The notes under the pieces are model-generated. The model was not told where the DNA came from and searched no databases. It was given only the letters and a program-made list of their open reading frames with translations. The position numbers were made by a program, and so were the translations under genes. DNA of 64,000 bases, from the NCBI GenBank assembly GCA_029204225.1, contig CM055092.1, forward strand, positions 74,850,383 through 74,914,382, in the 5' to 3' direction. Below are positions 61,901-64,000 of this stretch, in pieces (within the stretch, counting starts at the first letter, position 1; each line of letters opens with the position of its first letter). This DNA is from Diphasiastrum complanatum (Eukaryota; Streptophyta; Lycopodiopsida; Lycopodiales; Lycopodiaceae).

Positions 61901-64000
61901 GAGCAGCTTAAGCTGCTGGATGAGCTCCATATATTGAAGCAGGAGACCTTGGAATTTGCCTCTGGGCCTCTGAGCTGGCACTTTTGAAAGAGGGTGATAA
62001 AATGCACAATTAGTCAATTAAGTTGTTGGTAGTTACATTTTTTTACTTACACAAATTGGCTCTTAGCGGCTTTAATAACCGGTCTTTTCATCATTATAAA
62101 TATTTGATATCAAATTCCAATTCTATTATCTAATTTGCTGGCTTAGGTCTGTGGCATTGGTGCACATTGGCAAGTTGCAACTACTGATTCCTCTTTGAAC
62201 TATGATTCAGGCCAGCTGCATCCCGTGTCATGGTGGACTAACTTATAATTGATGTCCCCAAATTGCGCCGCCTTGCCATCAAGATCCTCTCACAGGTGCA
62301 CTGTAGTAGCTTGTGAGAGAAACTAGAGTGTTCATTCCCTAATTCACACGAAGAAGAGGAATCGACTCTCCTCTGTGCAGTTGGAGAGGTAAGGGGCTTG
62401 GTAGAGAGAAATTTGAGAAATTCAAAAACCTTTAACCTACTTGGTAGACTAGACAACCGATTAGACAATAAAAATAAAGTTATTGGTATCACCGTAATGA
62501 CGTAGTTTTTTATAATCTATTTTTAAAAATTATTCTAATTCAATTGCAAGTTAGCGCTATTGTTCCTTCTATTCACATTTGACTCAAGTTCATGCTTTTA
62601 TGAAAATTAGGGCACGTTAACTAGAATAGAGAATCGGACATATGAGAGACTAACTCAATTGTACATATGGTGCTCATGTAGGTCAAGCATACCATCTCTA
62701 CTAACTCTTTCATCTACTTGTTATTATCATTCCTCCTCTTGAAGTTTGTTGTGTTCATAGTGATTGAATCTTGTTGAATCTTTTGTGACTACTAGTAAGA
62801 TCTAGTTATTTCTTAGCATGTGATGTGAAAAATAGATGGAGCCACATGGCATCCATATAAAGCAAAGTCGGGATGTAGAAGCTGCAACAAATAGCTCTAC
62901 ATATAGAGCAACGAAGAGGATGAGAAAATGGATCTAGATAAAAATGGAGTTGGAGGTGCCAAGAGGGCCCAAGTTACTTAAATAGGTCGAGAATGCTTTG
63001 TAGGGACAATTGAAACTAGCTCACACAAGACACATTACATCCGAACTAATAGTATTGACCATGCTTATAAAGGAGCAGCAGCTCAAAGTGGCCTTGAAAA
63101 TGTAAACAGAGCTCAAGCTAATCATAACTTATAAGAACCATGTGTATCATACGATAGCAATAATGGCTTCCTTCAAATATACCAACCTATAATATACCCT
63201 ATATGTGGCTCCTAAAATAAGAAAAGAGTCGACTGTGGCCATTGGAGTAATTGGAACAACAGTTCCAGTTATATATACATTGGAGTTTGTTATTAGTGTT
63301 GACGGCATTTCATACATGCATCAGATCTAAGGTAATTCATATAACTTGCACATATTTGGCTCTTGTATGACGGCTTACAGCTTTCCCAAATGAAGCAACA
63401 AGATTGGTCCAGCTCATTCCTCTAGTGGCCTTTGGAATCTGCTTCCCTTTCTTGAAACAACGGAAGGCTTGAAATTAGATTCTGAGACAAAATCGTACAT
63501 CTTCAGTATACTTCCTGAGTGACTGGAAATACTAAGAAGAGGCAGTGATGTTTTGGACTTGAGATTTTGAAAACAGTTCTGATGTAAGTTGCAAGAATTC
63601 AGGAACTTTGTTATCTGGTCATATTCCAACAAATGCGGGTACTTAAAGTGACCTTTAAAGGTTTGACACTTAACTTGAGACAGTAACCTACTATCAAATG
63701 TGTAAAACAGACATGCTGCTACTGAAAGATGATCACGTGAATCTTACCAGGGATATACAGGCAACTGGAGTCCCTTGCACGTTATTCATAACTAAAATAG
63801 TCATATCTGTAGATGTCGTTGCATGTATCCCATCCTGCTTAAGAGAGATTAAAGGAACAGCAGAGACGGAAAAATTAAGAACCATGTTCTGATTGGGATA
63901 GCTTCTATAAAGTTTGGGTATCAGATATTTCCAGCTGCCAGTATTTAGTAAAGACTGCTCTGGCAACTTATCCACCAACCATTGTAGACGGCCCGCCTGT
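49966..64000 (-). CDS. BPI/LBP family lipid- and LPS-binding protein, 3' part (partial)
   Basis: Extracellular lipid-binding protein related to mammalian BPI and LBP; plant members are linked to lipopolysaccharide responses. Three minus-strand exons are seen: 64,000-63,748 (continues outside the window), 50,634-50,509 and 50,142-49,966. All junctions are phase 0 with GT-AG ends. Exon 1 here encodes [26 protein letters not shown] and GTPVACISL; exon 2 encodes [15 protein letters not shown]; exon 3 encodes [14 protein letters not shown] and [10 protein letters not shown], then stops. These match the C-terminal BPI domain of plant proteins in order. The start of the last exon is less sure because the frame is also open further upstream. 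The N-terminal half lies beyond the window. All exons are free of stops, so the gene is probably functional. Confidence 0.8.
50143..50508 (-). other. 366-bp intron of the BPI/LBP gene
   Basis: Minus-strand donor GAG|GTAAGC at 50,508 and proposed acceptor GAAGCAG|GTTGC at 50,143. An alternative acceptor further upstream (TGGTAG at about 50,182) would change the phase. Confidence 0.6.
51327..51516. repeat. 95-bp tandem duplication
   Basis: Copies start TTTGACCTGA at 51,327 and 51,422. Both contain GTACTGGAATTGGACCTATA and CTGAAACTACCGGAAAC. About 95% alike by eye. Confidence 0.85.
53662..53666. other. target-site duplication GGGGC (left)
   Basis: Matches 59,975-59,979 at the other end of the gypsy element. 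Confidence 0.9.
53667..54024 (+). repeat. 5' LTR of the gypsy element
   Basis: 358 bp, TG...CA. Contains CGTCAGTGCCACGTGGCCGA with a CACGTGG core near 53,888 and ACTCTATATCAGGG, a possible TATA region, near 53,950. Confidence 0.95.
54026..54038 (+). other. gypsy primer-binding site
   Basis: TGGTATCAGAGCC, complementary to initiator tRNA-Met, one base after the LTR end. Confidence 0.9.
54039..54827 (+). other. untranslated leader of the gypsy element
   Basis: No long ORF. Repeated short motifs such as CAGCGAG(T/C) recur several times. Normal position for packaging and leader sequence of an LTR element. Confidence 0.6.
54828..59063 (+). CDS. gypsy gag-pol polyprotein with one in-frame TGA
   Basis: One frame from ATG 54,828 to 59,063, interrupted by TGA at 55,644-55,646, where an Arg CGA to TGA change is plausible. 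Gag has a retrotransposon gag core ([14 protein letters not shown]) and a zinc knuckle [14 protein letters not shown]. The protease has [11 protein letters not shown] (D-D-G instead of the usual D-S/T-G). RT has [13 protein letters not shown] and [13 protein letters not shown]; RNase H has [14 protein letters not shown]. Integrase has a His-Cys zinc module ([19 protein letters not shown]) and catalytic segments with [20 protein letters not shown] and [12 protein letters not shown]. The frame ends at 59,063 through a frameshift and continues in the next entry. The order RT-RNase H-integrase is that of Ty3/gypsy. Confidence 0.95.
59042..59605 (+). CDS. gypsy integrase C-terminus with chromodomain, frameshifted
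   Basis: Reading frame offset by one base from pol. The shift maps to the A-rich stretch at about 59,030-59,041. It encodes an integrase tail with [19 protein letters not shown] and a GPY/F-like module ([16 protein letters not shown]...VFHVSQLRK), ending with a chromodomain ([19 protein letters not shown]). Chromodomains mark the chromovirus branch and can direct integration toward modified chromatin. Apart from the shift the sequence is open to the stop at 59,603-59,605, just before the polypurine tract. Confidence 0.9.
   Translation, partial: EAARNFLEDLNQMIEHAKHSIRQSQDRARHYADPHRRDVQFSTGEKVYLRVPVDSKTLKSEVCAKLSPRYCGPFTISRRLGEVTCELELPHSSKVFPVFHVSQLRKALTRSDNLVGDSVLVLPLDPQQPPHEPEEILDSRETQTRHTLYREYLVKWNDQPVENATWERGSVLRKIFPDFVLGDQDGS
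59617..59974 (+). repeat. 3' LTR of the gypsy element
   Basis: 358 bp, same length as the 5' LTR and one visible difference from it. Confidence 0.95.
59975..59979. other. target-site duplication GGGGC (right)
   Basis: Pairs with 53,662-53,666. Confidence 0.9.
62431..63747. other. intronic DNA, no gene seen
   Basis: The part of the large BPI/LBP intron next to the upstream exon. Short ORFs (for example 63,414-63,632 on the minus strand) have no recognised domain. Confidence 0.45.

Larger units (their letters stand above)
52831..62430 (+). pseudogene. hAT transposase gene, decayed and split by a gypsy element
   Basis: Plus-strand pieces in hAT order. A BED-type zinc finger ([13 protein letters not shown]...HIRAHLLHL, 52,858-52,950). 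A segment with [16 protein letters not shown] just before the gypsy insertion. After it, [16 protein letters not shown], then [19 protein letters not shown] and [14 protein letters not shown] (DUF659-like). Next [16 protein letters not shown], containing the hAT CxxH region, and [14 protein letters not shown]. Then [19 protein letters not shown] and finally [16 protein letters not shown], the C-terminal dimerisation domain (about 62,330-62,385). Remnant introns with good splice sites are seen (for example 60,964-61,246 and 61,551-61,727). Several stops and frame changes (about 60,870, 61,540, 61,863 and 62,316) show it is dead. Confidence 0.85.
50635..63747 (-). other. 13.1-kb intron of the BPI/LBP gene filled with nested transposons
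   Basis: Donor CTG|GTAAGA at 63,747 and acceptor CCCATCAG|ACC at 50,635 (minus strand). Inside lie a decayed hAT transposase (52.8-62.4 kb, plus strand) and, within that, a 6.3-kb gypsy element. The rest (50.6-52.8 and 62.4-63.7 kb) is AT-rich with no further exon recognised. Confidence 0.75.

Overview
The window reads as nuclear DNA of a vascular plant with a large, retrotransposon-rich genome. The evidence is AT-rich non-coding DNA, nested LTR retrotransposons, long introns, very long (AG)n/(CT)n microsatellites, a WRKY transcription factor gene and a plant-type BPI/LBP gene. A fern or gymnosperm would fit the intron size and TE load, but nothing here fixes the lineage.

Host genes. (1) 2.8-7.0 kb, + strand: a group IIc WRKY gene. 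I model four coding exons (3906-4065, 4136-4682, 4803-4946, 6702-6966; 371 aa), with a cluster of seven W-box hexamers at 2807-2957, about 1 kb upstream of the ATG. One short intron consists almost entirely of a (CT)n microsatellite. (2) 49,966-64,000, - strand: the 3' half of a BPI/LBP-family lipid/LPS-binding protein gene. Three exons splice in frame, two of them separated by a 13.1-kb intron. That intron holds a decayed hAT transposase gene, which is itself split by a nearly intact 6.3-kb Ty3/gypsy chromodomain element.

Transposons, left to right: copia scraps (0-0.7 kb); a 1.47-kb terminal-inverted-repeat element (11.7-13.2 kb); a copia gag-integrase remnant between inverted arms (13.8-15.9 kb); copia A (18.3-24.2 kb, -) split by a 2-kb terminal-inverted-repeat element; a Ty3/gypsy integrase end with an extra coiled-coil ORF (25.9-28.5 kb, +); a gag-only LTR element (28.8-33.8 kb, -) with internal 150-bp tandem repeats; copia B (33.8-43.2 kb, -) split by the full-length young copia E (34.1-40.3 kb); copia C (43.3-46.0 kb, +), which lacks its integrase core and carries a 365-bp MITE; and a copia RT scrap at 47.6 kb.

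The most unusual material is a family of three elements (11737-13205, 19745-21734, 45198-45562) that share CATTAG...CTAATG ends and a GGGCCCTTT-like subterminal block. Two have fold-back interiors. In the two cases with a coding target, cutting at CATTAG/CTAATG leaves the interrupted copia gene in frame with no target-site duplication. A second unexpected signal is the palindrome CACACGTGTG (G-box core), which recurs in the LTRs or leaders of several otherwise different copia elements.
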